A stretch of DNA of 64,000 nucleotides from Leptospira licerasiae serovar Varillal str. VAR 010 (lineage in GTDB: Bacteria > Spirochaetota > Leptospiria > Leptospirales > Leptospiraceae). This document shows positions 17,671 through 26,681 of the stretch, in pieces; positions within the stretch are counted from its first letter, which is position 1, and every line of letters begins with the position of its first letter. The notes under the pieces were generated by a model that was given only the letters and a program-made list of their open reading frames with translations, had not been told where the DNA came from and searched no databases. The stretch covers positions 682,001 to 746,000 of the forward strand of contig NZ_AHOO02000005.1 of the NCBI RefSeq assembly GCF_000244755.1, written 5' to 3'. Both the position numbers and the translations under genes were made by a program.

Positions 17671-19521
17671 ATGTTTGGAAAAGTTTTCTCTCAATTCAAA
17701 CAGGGACTGTTATCGTCTTACTTTACGATTAAAGGTAGAAGGTCTTTATATCTATATTGCGTCCTGACGGGTATTGTTTCCGGTTTAGGCGCCCTTCTTT
17801 TTTCGAGAGCGCTTGCATGGGCGGAATACATCTCCTTAGAATCTGTATCAGGTTTACATAATACTCATTCCGGTGGAGAGTTTTATGTTTCTCTGGAACC
17901 GATCGCTTCTATTCATATAGGAAGGTGGGCACTATTGGTAATTCCTCCTTTAGGAGGGCTGATTGCAGGTTGGATTATTTGGAAGTTTTCTCCTGATTCT
18001 GCCGGAACGGGAACTGATTCCTTAATAGATTCTTTTCATAATAAAGAAGGTATGGTAGATCCGAAGGTACCTCTGATCAAGTCGATTGCGACCGTATTCA
18101 CATTATCGTCCGGAGGAAGCGGAGGAAAAGAGGGTCCGATCTCTCTCATAGGTGCAGGATTCGGTTCCTTGGTCGCAAATTTAACAAAGGCAGGCGCAAG
18201 AGCGAGGCGTACTTTACTACTCGCAGGAACTGCAGGCGGACTAGGTGCCATTTTTCATGCTCCTTTGGGAGGCGCATTAACCTCCGTAGAGATGGTGTAT
18301 AGAGAAGATATAGAAAGTGATACGTTGGTTCCTTGTATTATTTCTTCGGTTACTGCATTCTTAACATACTCTTCATTTAACGGATTCGGTTCCGTATATA
18401 AGGTTCCCGAGATCGGATTTATAGAATATAAAGAACTGATCTTTTATTTGTTTTTAGGGATCTTATGTTATCTGAACGGCGCCTTTTTAATTAAGATCTT
18501 TCAATTTATGCAGGATTGGTCCAAGTCCTGGAAACTTCCCATGTGGATAAAGCCGGCTTTAGGCGGAATTCCCGTCGGACTGATCGGTTATTTTTTGCCG
18601 GAAGTTATAGGAACAGGTTCGGGCGTTTTACAAGATGTGTTAGAAGGTAGTTTTCAATTTCCGAATTACAGTTCTTATTTGGATCGAGATCTGCAGATCA
18701 TATTCTTCTTTTTACTTCTTGCATTCTTAAAAATTATCACTACGTCGTTTACTATCGGGAGCGGTGGATCCGCAGGAATGTTCGGACCTTCTTTATTCAT
18801 AGGTGGAATGTTGGGAGGAGCACTCGGTACATTTGCAAAATTAGTTTTAGGTTACCAGGTATCGGTCGCTTCTTTTGTGTTGGTAGGGATGGGCGCTTTT
18901 TATGCGGGGATTGCGAGCGCTCCGATTGCAGGAATGGTAATGATCTGCGAGATCATAGGAAGTTATTCCCTTCTTCCCCCCTTGATGATCGTCTCTATCA
19001 TCACTTTCGTTCTTTCTCACAAACTGAATTTGTATAAAAGCCAGAAGAACACTCGCTTCCAATCTCCGGCACATGATTGGGATATGAACAGAGATTTGTT
19101 GGAAGGGATCCGAATAGAGGATATACGAAACAGATTAAGAAATATCGCAGAGGTCAAAACATCTGTTCTTCTTTCTAAGTTGGAAGAGGAGGCTCTCAAG
19201 ATAAATGCCAGCGACTATATCGTCTTAGAGGAGAACGGAAACTATTTCGGAATGATCTCTCTTCGAACCAGCCGGTTATTTTTAGAAGGAAGAGATCTAA
19301 CTCAGAACTTGGTTCTTGTAAAAGATGTAACTGACACATCTATCTTGCCGATTTCTATCCGGACAAACCTTGCCACTAGCTTTAAAACCCTTTTGGATAT
19401 GGGGATGGATAAGATTCCTGTGGAAGAGAATGGAAAATATTTGGGATATTTACGTTATGCTGACATCATTTCGATATATTTTGAAAAGACTCGGTCCACG
19501 AATCCTGTTCCAGGCGTTTAG
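17671..19521 (+). CDS. ClC-family chloride channel/transporter with CBS domains
   Basis: A 616-residue inner-membrane protein. Ion-pathway signatures are visible as SSGGSGGKEGP (near 150, containing the gating-Glu motif equivalent to GREGP) and GSGGSAGMFGP (near 363). About 14-18 membrane segments precede a cytoplasmic C-terminal region (about 460-610) with two CBS-type domains (ILPISIRTNLATSFKTLLDMG in the second). The gating Glu suggests H+/Cl- exchange rather than a pure channel, by family knowledge. It is the last gene of the unit that starts at 16007. Symbol clcA could be used but is not certain. Confidence 0.88.
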   Translation: MFGKVFSQFKQGLLSSYFTIKGRRSLYLYCVLTGIVSGLGALLFSRALAWAEYISLESVSGLHNTHSGGEFYVSLEPIASIHIGRWALLVIPPLGGLIAGWIIWKFSPDSAGTGTDSLIDSFHNKEGMVDPKVPLIKSIATVFTLSSGGSGGKEGPISLIGAGFGSLVANLTKAGARARRTLLLAGTAGGLGAIFHAPLGGALTSVEMVYREDIESDTLVPCIISSVTAFLTYSSFNGFGSVYKVPEIGFIEYKELIFYLFLGILCYLNGAFLIKIFQFMQDWSKSWKLPMWIKPALGGIPVGLIGYFLPEVIGTGSGVLQDVLEGSFQFPNYSSYLDRDLQIIFFFLLLAFLKIITTSFTIGSGGSAGMFGPSLFIGGMLGGALGTFAKLVLGYQVSVASFVLVGMGAFYAGIASAPIAGMVMICEIIGSYSLLPPLMIVSIITFVLSHKLNLYKSQKNTRFQSPAHDWDMNRDLLEGIRIEDIRNRLRNIAEVKTSVLLSKLEEEALKINASDYIVLEENGNYFGMISLRTSRLFLEGRDLTQNLVLVKDVTDTSILPISIRTNLATSFKTLLDMGMDKIPVEENGKYLGYLRYADIISIYFEKTRSTNPVPGV

Positions 19522-19636
19522 ATCGAGTTTTTGGTCCTTCTTTAAAACCTAAAAATATATGTAGCGTTCATTCTTTTATGATAATGAGCACTTATCTTTT
19601 AATATTGCTTATTTTCTTTATATTACGATTAAAAAC

Positions 19637-19705
19637 GCCTAAAGGCTCTTTTTTTGATTTTGGTGGACAATTTTAGGCTTTCCGCTAAGATACGGAAAAT
19701 TTTTA
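19637..19705 (+). terminator. Two consecutive hairpins after the ClC gene
   Basis: A short GCCT/AGGC hairpin followed by TCTTTTTTT (19637-19655) and a second TTTCCG/CGGAAA hairpin followed by ATTTTT (19679-19704). Both resemble rho-independent terminators on the plus strand. The GCCTAAA of the first can instead pair with TTTAGGC at 19672-19678, which makes the pair mutually exclusive. Confidence 0.5.
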
Positions 19706-19791
19706 AAAAATAACTGATGTGTAATAAAGAGATCAGCCAATTCTAAATGGGTTAGGGTAAGTTATGGAATTGGTTCAAAGCAGGAAGGAAA

Positions 19792-21357
19792 ATGCGAAAC
19801 AGAGTTTCTAGTCAAAAAATTATCTCCGGGTCGAGGATTATCCTCGCAGTTTTGGGGATATTAGGAGTCGGCACTTCTGAGCTGACTGCCGGTAGTTACG
19901 GGGATATTTATGGCGCCCATGCAGGTGCAGCCGGGATGGCTGGAGCAGTTACAGCTACGGTTAATAACTCATCTGCGGTTTTCTATAATGTTGCTGGTTT
20001 GGGACGATTGAACGAAGCGGATTTGTTCATCTCTCAATGGGAACAAAAGGAAAAAGAAAAAGAAGCAGCGGCTAGCGGAGAAGCTCCTAAGGATGCAAAT
20101 GGGAATCCTATTCCTCAGGAAGGTCCCTTGCTGAACACCGAGCCTCAAACTGAGGAAGGTGGAGCTCCTGCTAAATGGTACAAAAGAGCCTGGTTTAATT
20201 TCAGAGACGGTTTTGCGAATATGGGAAAGGGGATGTTCACGTATCAACCACTTCTCCGCCCGAACCGTCCTTATCATGAAGTGTCTTTTTTGGGAACTTA
20301 CGCTAACCCTACGTTAAAGAACAACGCTCCTAAGAACGAAAACACTAAGAACCCAGACGATAGTTATGTTGGTCTGGGTTTTACAATGAACCTAAACGAA
20401 ATTTTCGATATAGGTAGGACCATTCGTTTCGGATTGAATGCTATCGTTCCAGCTTCCGGAAACCTGATGGTAGTTAACGATCAGAACCCAACCGTTCCTA
20501 GATACCTTCAATCAGGAAAAAGTAATGAACGCCCTACCATCATGGCCGGTGTCGGTGTGGAACTTTGGAAAGATCGTCTTTTTGCCGGAGTCGGTATCAC
20601 CGCGCTTGCAGGTGGTTCCGGTGCGATCTTGTTAAAAGACGTTCCGATCTCTCCTGATCCAGTTCAAGCGAACTCACAAGTAGTTCTAACTTTAAAACCG
20701 ATCATCAATCCTACTTACGGACTCCAATTCACTTACGGTAAATGGAGCGCCGGGGTTTCTTATAAAAGGGAGACTTATTTGTCTGCCGATCCGATTCCTG
20801 CTCGTGCTCAGACTACTCTTTTAGGGATCCAATTGGATTTTGATCTTGCTTTGTTGGATCAGTATAACCCGAGAGTTTGGTCTTACGGTATCGGATTTAG
20901 ACCCACTGAAAAACTTTTATTAAACATGGATGTAAACAGAGAGATCTGGAGTTTGTATAAACTATCCAGAATTAAGGAAAAGTATTCCGAGCCTCTAGAT
21001 TTTCACGACACTACTAACGTTCGTATGGGAGCAGAATACGCTTTTCGCCCATTCTTGAAGTTCAGAGGAGGTATCGGAAAAAGACCTAGTCCGGTTCCTC
21101 ATTATGCGGGCGCAAATAACTGGATGGATAATGATCGTATGATCTATTCCATTGGTGTTTCCTATATATTCAACGGAAGGAACTTTGCATTCTTGAAAGA
21201 TAGATTGAAAAATCCCGTAATTTTCGATTTAGCGATCACGAACCAACAGTTGAAAAATGTGGAGATCAATAAAACTTTCCCTTCGGAAAGGAATCCTAGC
21301 TATAATTACGGCGGATATATCTGGTCCGTAAACTTCTCCGTAAGCTTATTCTTCTAA
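19792..21357 (+). CDS. OmpP1/FadL-family outer-membrane protein
   Basis: A 521-residue outer-membrane beta-barrel protein. A signal peptide covers about 1-33. The mature N-terminus has the FadL-like NNSSAVFYNVAGLGRL plug motif. A hydrophilic low-complexity insert rich in Glu, Lys and Ala is at about 78-125. The barrel ends in aromatic residues (FSVSLFF), the usual BAM recognition pattern. FadL proteins take up long-chain fatty acids and other hydrophobic compounds by lateral diffusion. Leptospira grow on long-chain fatty acids, so this role is plausible. AGGAAGGA gives a strong ribosome-binding site before the ATG. A terminator follows. Confidence 0.87.
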   Translation: MRNRVSSQKIISGSRIILAVLGILGVGTSELTAGSYGDIYGAHAGAAGMAGAVTATVNNSSAVFYNVAGLGRLNEADLFISQWEQKEKEKEAAASGEAPKDANGNPIPQEGPLLNTEPQTEEGGAPAKWYKRAWFNFRDGFANMGKGMFTYQPLLRPNRPYHEVSFLGTYANPTLKNNAPKNENTKNPDDSYVGLGFTMNLNEIFDIGRTIRFGLNAIVPASGNLMVVNDQNPTVPRYLQSGKSNERPTIMAGVGVELWKDRLFAGVGITALAGGSGAILLKDVPISPDPVQANSQVVLTLKPIINPTYGLQFTYGKWSAGVSYKRETYLSADPIPARAQTTLLGIQLDFDLALLDQYNPRVWSYGIGFRPTEKLLLNMDVNREIWSLYKLSRIKEKYSEPLDFHDTTNVRMGAEYAFRPFLKFRGGIGKRPSPVPHYAGANNWMDNDRMIYSIGVSYIFNGRNFAFLKDRLKNPVIFDLAITNQQLKNVEINKTFPSERNPSYNYGGYIWSVNFSVSLFF

Positions 21358-21413
21358 TCTTCTTCCCTTTTCTGGGAAAATGAAATAACATCTGTTATCT
21401 AATAGCTCCATCT

Positions 21414-21449
21414 GAGGCGGAATTCAAAAACCGCCTCGGTTCTTTTTCT
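21414..21449 (+). terminator. Rho-independent terminator after the OmpP1 gene
   Basis: GAGGCGG (21414-21420) pairs with CCGCCTC (21431-21437) and is followed by GGTTCTTTTTCTT. Confidence 0.85.
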
Positions 21450-21494
21450 TGACCGAATGATCGCTACAGAGATATTCGAAACTCGGTAATAGAG

Positions 21495-22787
21495 ATGGAA
21501 AAGAATATAATAGAACTGATTACTCCCGTATTTTTCGTTTTGATAGTCGTAGAACTGCTTTATTCCGTGTTTGGTAACAAACCGTTCTATCGTTTTAAGG
21601 ACTCCATCAATAATCTTTCGGCCGGCATTTTTATGCAGATCTTTACGGTGTTTATCTCCCTTGGATTGATGGCTGTTTATTCCTTAGTATATGCAAAATT
21701 TGGAATATTGAATATTTCAACCGATTCTTGGATAGGCTGGGTGTTTTGTTTCGTTCTGGCCGACTTCTTTTATTATTGGTATCACAGATTCGGACATGAG
21801 ATCAATATCTTTTGGGCTTCCCATGTCCCTCACCACCAAAGCGAGGATTATAATTTTACGGTGGCCTTAAGACAAGGAGTCACTCAAAATACATTCTCTC
21901 TTCCTTTTTATCTTCCTTTGGCGTTGATGGGATTTCCACCTATCATGTTCCTTCTTTGTATACAGATCAATTTTGCATACCAGTTCTGGCTTCACACTAG
22001 GGCAATCCCAAAGTTGGGAATTTTCGAGTGGGTTTTCAATACTCCTTCTCAGCATAGAGTCCATCACGGAAGAGATCCTAAATATATAGATAAAAATTAT
22101 GCGGGAACATTTTCGATTTGGGATAGAATGTTCGGATCTTATAAAGAGGAAGAAGAAGAGCCTATTTTCGGGATCGTAAAACCTATGCAGACTTGGAGTC
22201 CTCTTTGGACACAATTCCATTATTTCGAAGAGTTGTTCCTTCTTTCCTGGCAAACCAAAAGCTGGAAGGATAAATTTTTAGTTTGGTTTAAACCTCCTGG
22301 TTGGAAGCCGAAAGATCTGGGCGAATCGGTTGTTCCTCCGGAGATTAACCGATCTACTTACCAAAAATTTAATACATATATTCCTTATACATTGTTGGCG
22401 TATTCTATAACTCAGTTCTTTTTCGGGCTGGGAGCTTCGATGGTTTACATAGAGTTTAAAAAGGAATTACCTCTATTTGAAATGTGTGCTTTAGGTTTTT
22501 ATGTTCTTTGGACTCTTTGGAATATTGGCGCTATTTTCGAGCTGAAAACTTCGGGTATCGTTTCCGAATTGATCCGTCTGGCATCTATCGCGGCATTAAC
22601 CTACGTATATCCTTTCGACTTTACTCATGTGGAAAAATTGACTGCTGTCCTTCCGACAGAGACTTTACAGTATCTTCCCCAACTAATGAAGCAGGTCGCA
22701 TTGATCTCATTCTTTGTATTGGGAGGCTTTCTAATATCTCAAAAAAGGTTTTTCAGTATCAAAGGATACACGCCTAAAACAGTTTAG
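21495..22787 (+). CDS. Sterol desaturase / fatty acid hydroxylase family membrane protein
   Basis: A 430-residue integral membrane non-haem di-iron oxygenase. The histidine boxes are complete: HRFGH (near 96), HVPHH (near 109) and HRVHH (near 188). The surrounding SEDYNFTVALRQG and KNYAGTFSIWDRMFGSY segments are typical of the alkylglycerol monooxygenase / C-5 sterol desaturase-like branch. About eight membrane helices are predicted, with a C-terminal four-helix extension beyond the catalytic domain. A lipid or ether-lipid substrate is likely. It stands alone between two terminators. Confidence 0.83.
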   Translation: MEKNIIELITPVFFVLIVVELLYSVFGNKPFYRFKDSINNLSAGIFMQIFTVFISLGLMAVYSLVYAKFGILNISTDSWIGWVFCFVLADFFYYWYHRFGHEINIFWASHVPHHQSEDYNFTVALRQGVTQNTFSLPFYLPLALMGFPPIMFLLCIQINFAYQFWLHTRAIPKLGIFEWVFNTPSQHRVHHGRDPKYIDKNYAGTFSIWDRMFGSYKEEEEEPIFGIVKPMQTWSPLWTQFHYFEELFLLSWQTKSWKDKFLVWFKPPGWKPKDLGESVVPPEINRSTYQKFNTYIPYTLLAYSITQFFFGLGASMVYIEFKKELPLFEMCALGFYVLWTLWNIGAIFELKTSGIVSELIRLASIAALTYVYPFDFTHVEKLTAVLPTETLQYLPQLMKQVALISFFVLGGFLISQKRFFSIKGYTPKTV

Positions 22788-22818
22788 TTCCGGATTTTTG
22801 AGCTAGTTTTTAGAGTGA

Positions 22819-22849
22819 AAAGCGCCTTTTCAAATAAGGCGCTTTTTTT
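22819..22849 (+). terminator. Rho-independent terminator
   Basis: AGCGCCTT (22821-22828) pairs with AAGGCGCT (22836-22843) and a T-tract follows immediately. Confidence 0.9.
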
Positions 22850-22904
22850 ATGGTCGTGAAAATAAATTGACGAACTTTGTTTCGGCAATATCCACTTAGA
22901 ACCT

Positions 22905-25010
22905 ATGATTTCTCGTTTTTCTTCTTCGGTTCTTGCAATATCCTTCTTGATTTTGTTAGGGTCTAATTTTTACGCCCAAGAGTCTGACCCTTCTGCAAGC
23001 GAGACACCCACTGCCATTACGGAAGAGGAGAAGGCTTCTAAGTCGCCAGTCTCCGTTTCTTATGCAAAAATCGATTCAGTTCTTCTGTATTCCGACTTAG
23101 TCTACGTCACTAGACAATCCGAGGTGAAACTTCCTGCGGGAGTTTCGGAAGTTTTATTGGGAGAGGTCCCGATCGCATCTTTAGATAAGAGTGTGATCGT
23201 CACATTTACTGATCCGAATAAAAAATTTAAGATTAAAGGAATCAGAGTTTCTGAAAAAGCTTCTAGAAGGAAAAAATCCCAAGAAGCGGAAGAATTAGAA
23301 AAAAGGAAAGAAAGCCTTCTTTTGGCTTTGAGTACAAAATCCAGAGAGGTCCAAGATCTTTTGGATTGGGAAGCTTCTATCAAATCGATTAAACCTGCGA
23401 TCCGAGAACAAGATGGAGTAGTGGAAAAGATAGATTCCGAGAATTTTTCCTCCTTCCGAAAAACATACGCAGAACTTGCGGAAGATAATACAAAACTCAG
23501 ATTAGCAAAGCTTGAAGAGTTAGATCGTATCCGAGAAGAATTTTATATAGTCACAACTAAGATCGCTCATCTTGCAGAAGGGGATACTCTTCGTAGAAAA
23601 GAGATTCGATTAGATGTGGAATCTGATTCTGCAAATGTTTATCCTTTTGAGTATAAATATCTGATCCGAGGTGCGAACTGGTATCCTCGTTATACTTTGG
23701 AATTGAATTCTAACGGACAAGAAGCGGAGTTAGGTTGGCATGCTTTGGTTCGAAATGAAACGGGAGAAGATTGGAAGAACGTTCGATTAGAATTTTCCAC
23801 AGCAAACCCGAACCAAGATATAGATTTACCCGAATATAGGGAATATAGGATCGCTTCCAAGGAAGTTGCAACGTATTCCGGAGACGAAGATTATTCTCCT
23901 GCGGATAAGGAGTATGACGCGCCTTCTAAACCTTCTGCAAATGCTGGAAGCGTACTCCGGAGTAAAAAAGAGTCCAAAAAAGCGGCTCCTGCTCCCAAGG
24001 TCTCTCAAAGAAGTAAGGCAGAACAGAGAATTGACGATGTGTATTATCAGGAAAAGAACGATAGTCCTTTGATGCAGTCTCGAGCGTTGATCGAAGGAAA
24101 TTATAAGGATAGATCCAATTCGCTTCGAGTAGAAGAGAATATGAACAGACTGCAAGGAGAACTTGCGAACCAAAAATATTCCTTTGACCAAGGATCTTAC
24201 GAGGAATCCATTCGATACGGAAAAGAAGCACTCCGTAGATTTTCGGGTTTAAGAGAAACTTCCAGAAAAGAATTAAAAGAACTCGAAAATGAAGTACAAA
24301 ATCTTTTGAATAGGTCTTCTCAATTAAGTTCTGATAAAAAGTATTCCAATCAACTGATCGCCCCGGGAATTTCTTCCGAAGGATTTGATTTCAGATATAT
24401 CGCTCAGTCACGCGAAAGAATTCCTTCCGATCGCACTTTGAATAGAGTCTTTCTTCGCAAAAGAAATATCACAGTTCGTCCCGGCTATGAGACTTCTCCG
24501 CTCACTAACGATGGAGTCTTTCTAAATGTGGTTTCTTCCAATACGGAAAGAGAACCTTTGCTTGCGGGACCTCTCGAAATTTATTCCGGCGAAAATCTTC
24601 TCGGAACAACCACTGTCTCTACTTTAAAACCGGGACAAGAGATCAAAATGGAACTTGGACCTGATAGAGATATCAAGGTGGAAAGAAAGCAGGAAAAACT
24701 GGACGATAAGTCGGGGATCATCTCTCGCAAAAAGAATATCCGATATAGAGTTACCGTCTCCATTAAAAACAATAAACGAAGGGCGGTACCTGTCCGTTTG
24801 ATCGATCGTATTCCTTATACGAACGACGATAGTGTGAAAGTGGAATGGTCGCCCGGTACTGATAGTCCCAAGTCCAAAACGGACGATGGAATTCTGACAT
24901 ACGAGTTAGAAATCGGTGCAAACTCCCGCAAAACCGTTCAATTTGAATACACAGTCTCCTATCCAGCGGACAATATTTTAAGAGAAACTCCGGGTTCGGA
25001 TTCTTATTGA
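22905..25010 (+). CDS. DUF4139-domain exported protein (MuiA-like), long paralogue
   Basis: A 701-residue exported protein with a signal peptide at about 1-25. An N-terminal DUF4140-like segment (VLLYSDLVYVTRQSEVKLPAG) is followed by a coiled coil (about 120-225) and a DUF4139 region (KYLIRGANWYPRYTLELN...GEDWKNVRLEFSTANP). The family, also called mucoidy inhibitor A-like, is of unknown biochemical function. A long Lys/Ser/Ala-rich insert (about 335-390) and a second coiled coil (about 410-480) interrupt the DUF4139 region. The C-terminal half resembles that of the next gene, so the pair arose by duplication. The next gene starts just after its stop. Confidence 0.75.
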   Translation: MISRFSSSVLAISFLILLGSNFYAQESDPSASETPTAITEEEKASKSPVSVSYAKIDSVLLYSDLVYVTRQSEVKLPAGVSEVLLGEVPIASLDKSVIVTFTDPNKKFKIKGIRVSEKASRRKKSQEAEELEKRKESLLLALSTKSREVQDLLDWEASIKSIKPAIREQDGVVEKIDSENFSSFRKTYAELAEDNTKLRLAKLEELDRIREEFYIVTTKIAHLAEGDTLRRKEIRLDVESDSANVYPFEYKYLIRGANWYPRYTLELNSNGQEAELGWHALVRNETGEDWKNVRLEFSTANPNQDIDLPEYREYRIASKEVATYSGDEDYSPADKEYDAPSKPSANAGSVLRSKKESKKAAPAPKVSQRSKAEQRIDDVYYQEKNDSPLMQSRALIEGNYKDRSNSLRVEENMNRLQGELANQKYSFDQGSYEESIRYGKEALRRFSGLRETSRKELKELENEVQNLLNRSSQLSSDKKYSNQLIAPGISSEGFDFRYIAQSRERIPSDRTLNRVFLRKRNITVRPGYETSPLTNDGVFLNVVSSNTEREPLLAGPLEIYSGENLLGTTTVSTLKPGQEIKMELGPDRDIKVERKQEKLDDKSGIISRKKNIRYRVTVSIKNNKRRAVPVRLIDRIPYTNDDSVKVEWSPGTDSPKSKTDDGILTYELEIGANSRKTVQFEYTVSYPADNILRETPGSDSY

Positions 25011-25018
25011 GGCTTATT

Positions 25019-26677
25019 ATGAAAAATTATAAAAATATAATGTATTTGTCTTTCGTTAGGTTTTTTATCCTTTTCGTTTTGGTTTCTTTACCGGTTTTCG
25101 GAAAAGAATTCAGCCTACCGATCAAGGAGGTGACTGTTCACCAAGGCACTGCTCAAATCCTTAGATCCGGAAAAGTTCAATTGGAACCCGGAGCAAATAA
25201 GATCGAAATCTCTTATTTGCCTGTATCTCTTTTAGAAGAGACTTTAACTGCAGCGGTAACTTCTCCTCAAGTCGAGGTAACTGGTTCTAGGACTTGGAAA
25301 GAAGAAGGTACTGCGGCTTCCAATCCGGAGGTTGCTCTTCTCCAGAAAAAAGTACAACAACTGGAGAAGGACCTGGAAAGTCTTTTGGCGAAGGAGAATG
25401 ATCTAAAATCCGAAAAGGATCTATTATCCGAGATGCGTAAAAAAGTTTCGGATGTTGTGGGCCGAAATCTTCTCTATGGAAGGATAGAAGGAGATGGAAA
25501 AAATTGGGGAACGTATCTCAAAAAAACCAGAGATGAAGCTATTTCCATTTTTGCTTCCTGGGAGAAGTTGGAAAAATCCAAACGTAAGGTCCAAACCGAG
25601 TTGGAGGAATCTCGGGCCCAACTTTCACTCTTACTGTCGCAAGCAGAAAAAAGTACACGCACTACTTGGGTTCAGATCGTAAATACAAGTTCCGAGGCCA
25701 AAAGTATAGAACTCCGTTTAAGCTATTTGGTCCCGAATGCGGATTGGAGGCCTGCTTATATTTTGACTGCGGATGATTCTTTGGCCAAAGCGAAGTTGGA
25801 ATATATCGTAGAGATCCGACAAGAATCAGGGGAAGATTGGAAAGGTGTACAACTTTTGCTTTCTACTACTAGGCCAGATCTATCTCTTAGAAGAGATAGA
25901 CTTCGTCCATTAAGATTATTTGATGTGGAAGTCGATTCCAAACAGGAAATTCTTACTAATCAGACTCAGGCAGTTGGCGCTGCTCAGATGCCTAACGAAG
26001 AATCGAACATTCCTGCGACGGAAGAGCCTTCTCGTTCCAGCGAAAGAGGAAGCGGATTCTTATTTAGACTTCCTAAGACGATTACACTGGCTTCTCAAAA
26101 AGAATCCAGAAAATTCGAGATGTTATCCTTTAGCGCACCGATCCAGGTAAAAACTGTGGCTTCCCCTAGGTATAAACCGTTTCCTTTATTGGAGGCTGAA
26201 TTCCAAAACTTAGGAGAATTTCCGATCCTTCCCGGAGAAGTTTCCTTATTCAGAAGTTCAGGTCTCGTAGGAAGAACAAAAGTATCTTATGTTTCTCCTA
26301 AAGAAAACCTTTCCGTTTCTTTAGGTACGGAAGGTAGTTTACGACTTTCTTATAGAAAAGATTGGAATCAAACTAAAGAAGGTCTCATCTCCACGCAGAA
26401 AGTAATGGAAAAGAAAGTTTATCTAAGTTTGGAAAATTTCGGCAAAGAAACGAAAACCGTAATCGTAAGAGAACAAATCCCTATCTCGGAATCTGCAGGT
26501 GTAAAAGTAGAGGTGAACCAAGAAACAAGTACTCCTGGTTCTAAAGAGTATCGTACTAACTCCGGAATTTTAGAATGGAGTTTGGAGATACCTCCTTCCG
26601 GCAAAAAAGAGATCAAGTTGGAATATAGAGTAACGTATCCGAATCACCAAAACTTGGATTTTTTAAGATCCTTCTAA
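25019..26677 (+). CDS. DUF4139-domain exported protein (MuiA-like), short paralogue
   Basis: A 552-residue exported protein. The start is taken as ATG 25019, which has GAGG 6 bases upstream; a TTG at 25007 overlapping the previous stop is less likely. A signal peptide (about 5-29) is followed by a DUF4140-like domain (LPIKEVTVHQGTAQILRSG), a coiled coil near 100-145 and DUF4139 (SYLVPNADWRPAYILTADD...GEDWKGVQLLLSTTRPDLS). It ends in a beta-rich domain with KKEIKLEYRVTYP. It lacks the long basic insert of its neighbour. The two are translationally close and may form a heteromer. Function unknown. Confidence 0.77.
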   Translation: MKNYKNIMYLSFVRFFILFVLVSLPVFGKEFSLPIKEVTVHQGTAQILRSGKVQLEPGANKIEISYLPVSLLEETLTAAVTSPQVEVTGSRTWKEEGTAASNPEVALLQKKVQQLEKDLESLLAKENDLKSEKDLLSEMRKKVSDVVGRNLLYGRIEGDGKNWGTYLKKTRDEAISIFASWEKLEKSKRKVQTELEESRAQLSLLLSQAEKSTRTTWVQIVNTSSEAKSIELRLSYLVPNADWRPAYILTADDSLAKAKLEYIVEIRQESGEDWKGVQLLLSTTRPDLSLRRDRLRPLRLFDVEVDSKQEILTNQTQAVGAAQMPNEESNIPATEEPSRSSERGSGFLFRLPKTITLASQKESRKFEMLSFSAPIQVKTVASPRYKPFPLLEAEFQNLGEFPILPGEVSLFRSSGLVGRTKVSYVSPKENLSVSLGTEGSLRLSYRKDWNQTKEGLISTQKVMEKKVYLSLENFGKETKTVIVREQIPISESAGVKVEVNQETSTPGSKEYRTNSGILEWSLEIPPSGKKEIKLEYRVTYPNHQNLDFLRSF

Positions 26678-26681
26678 GATC

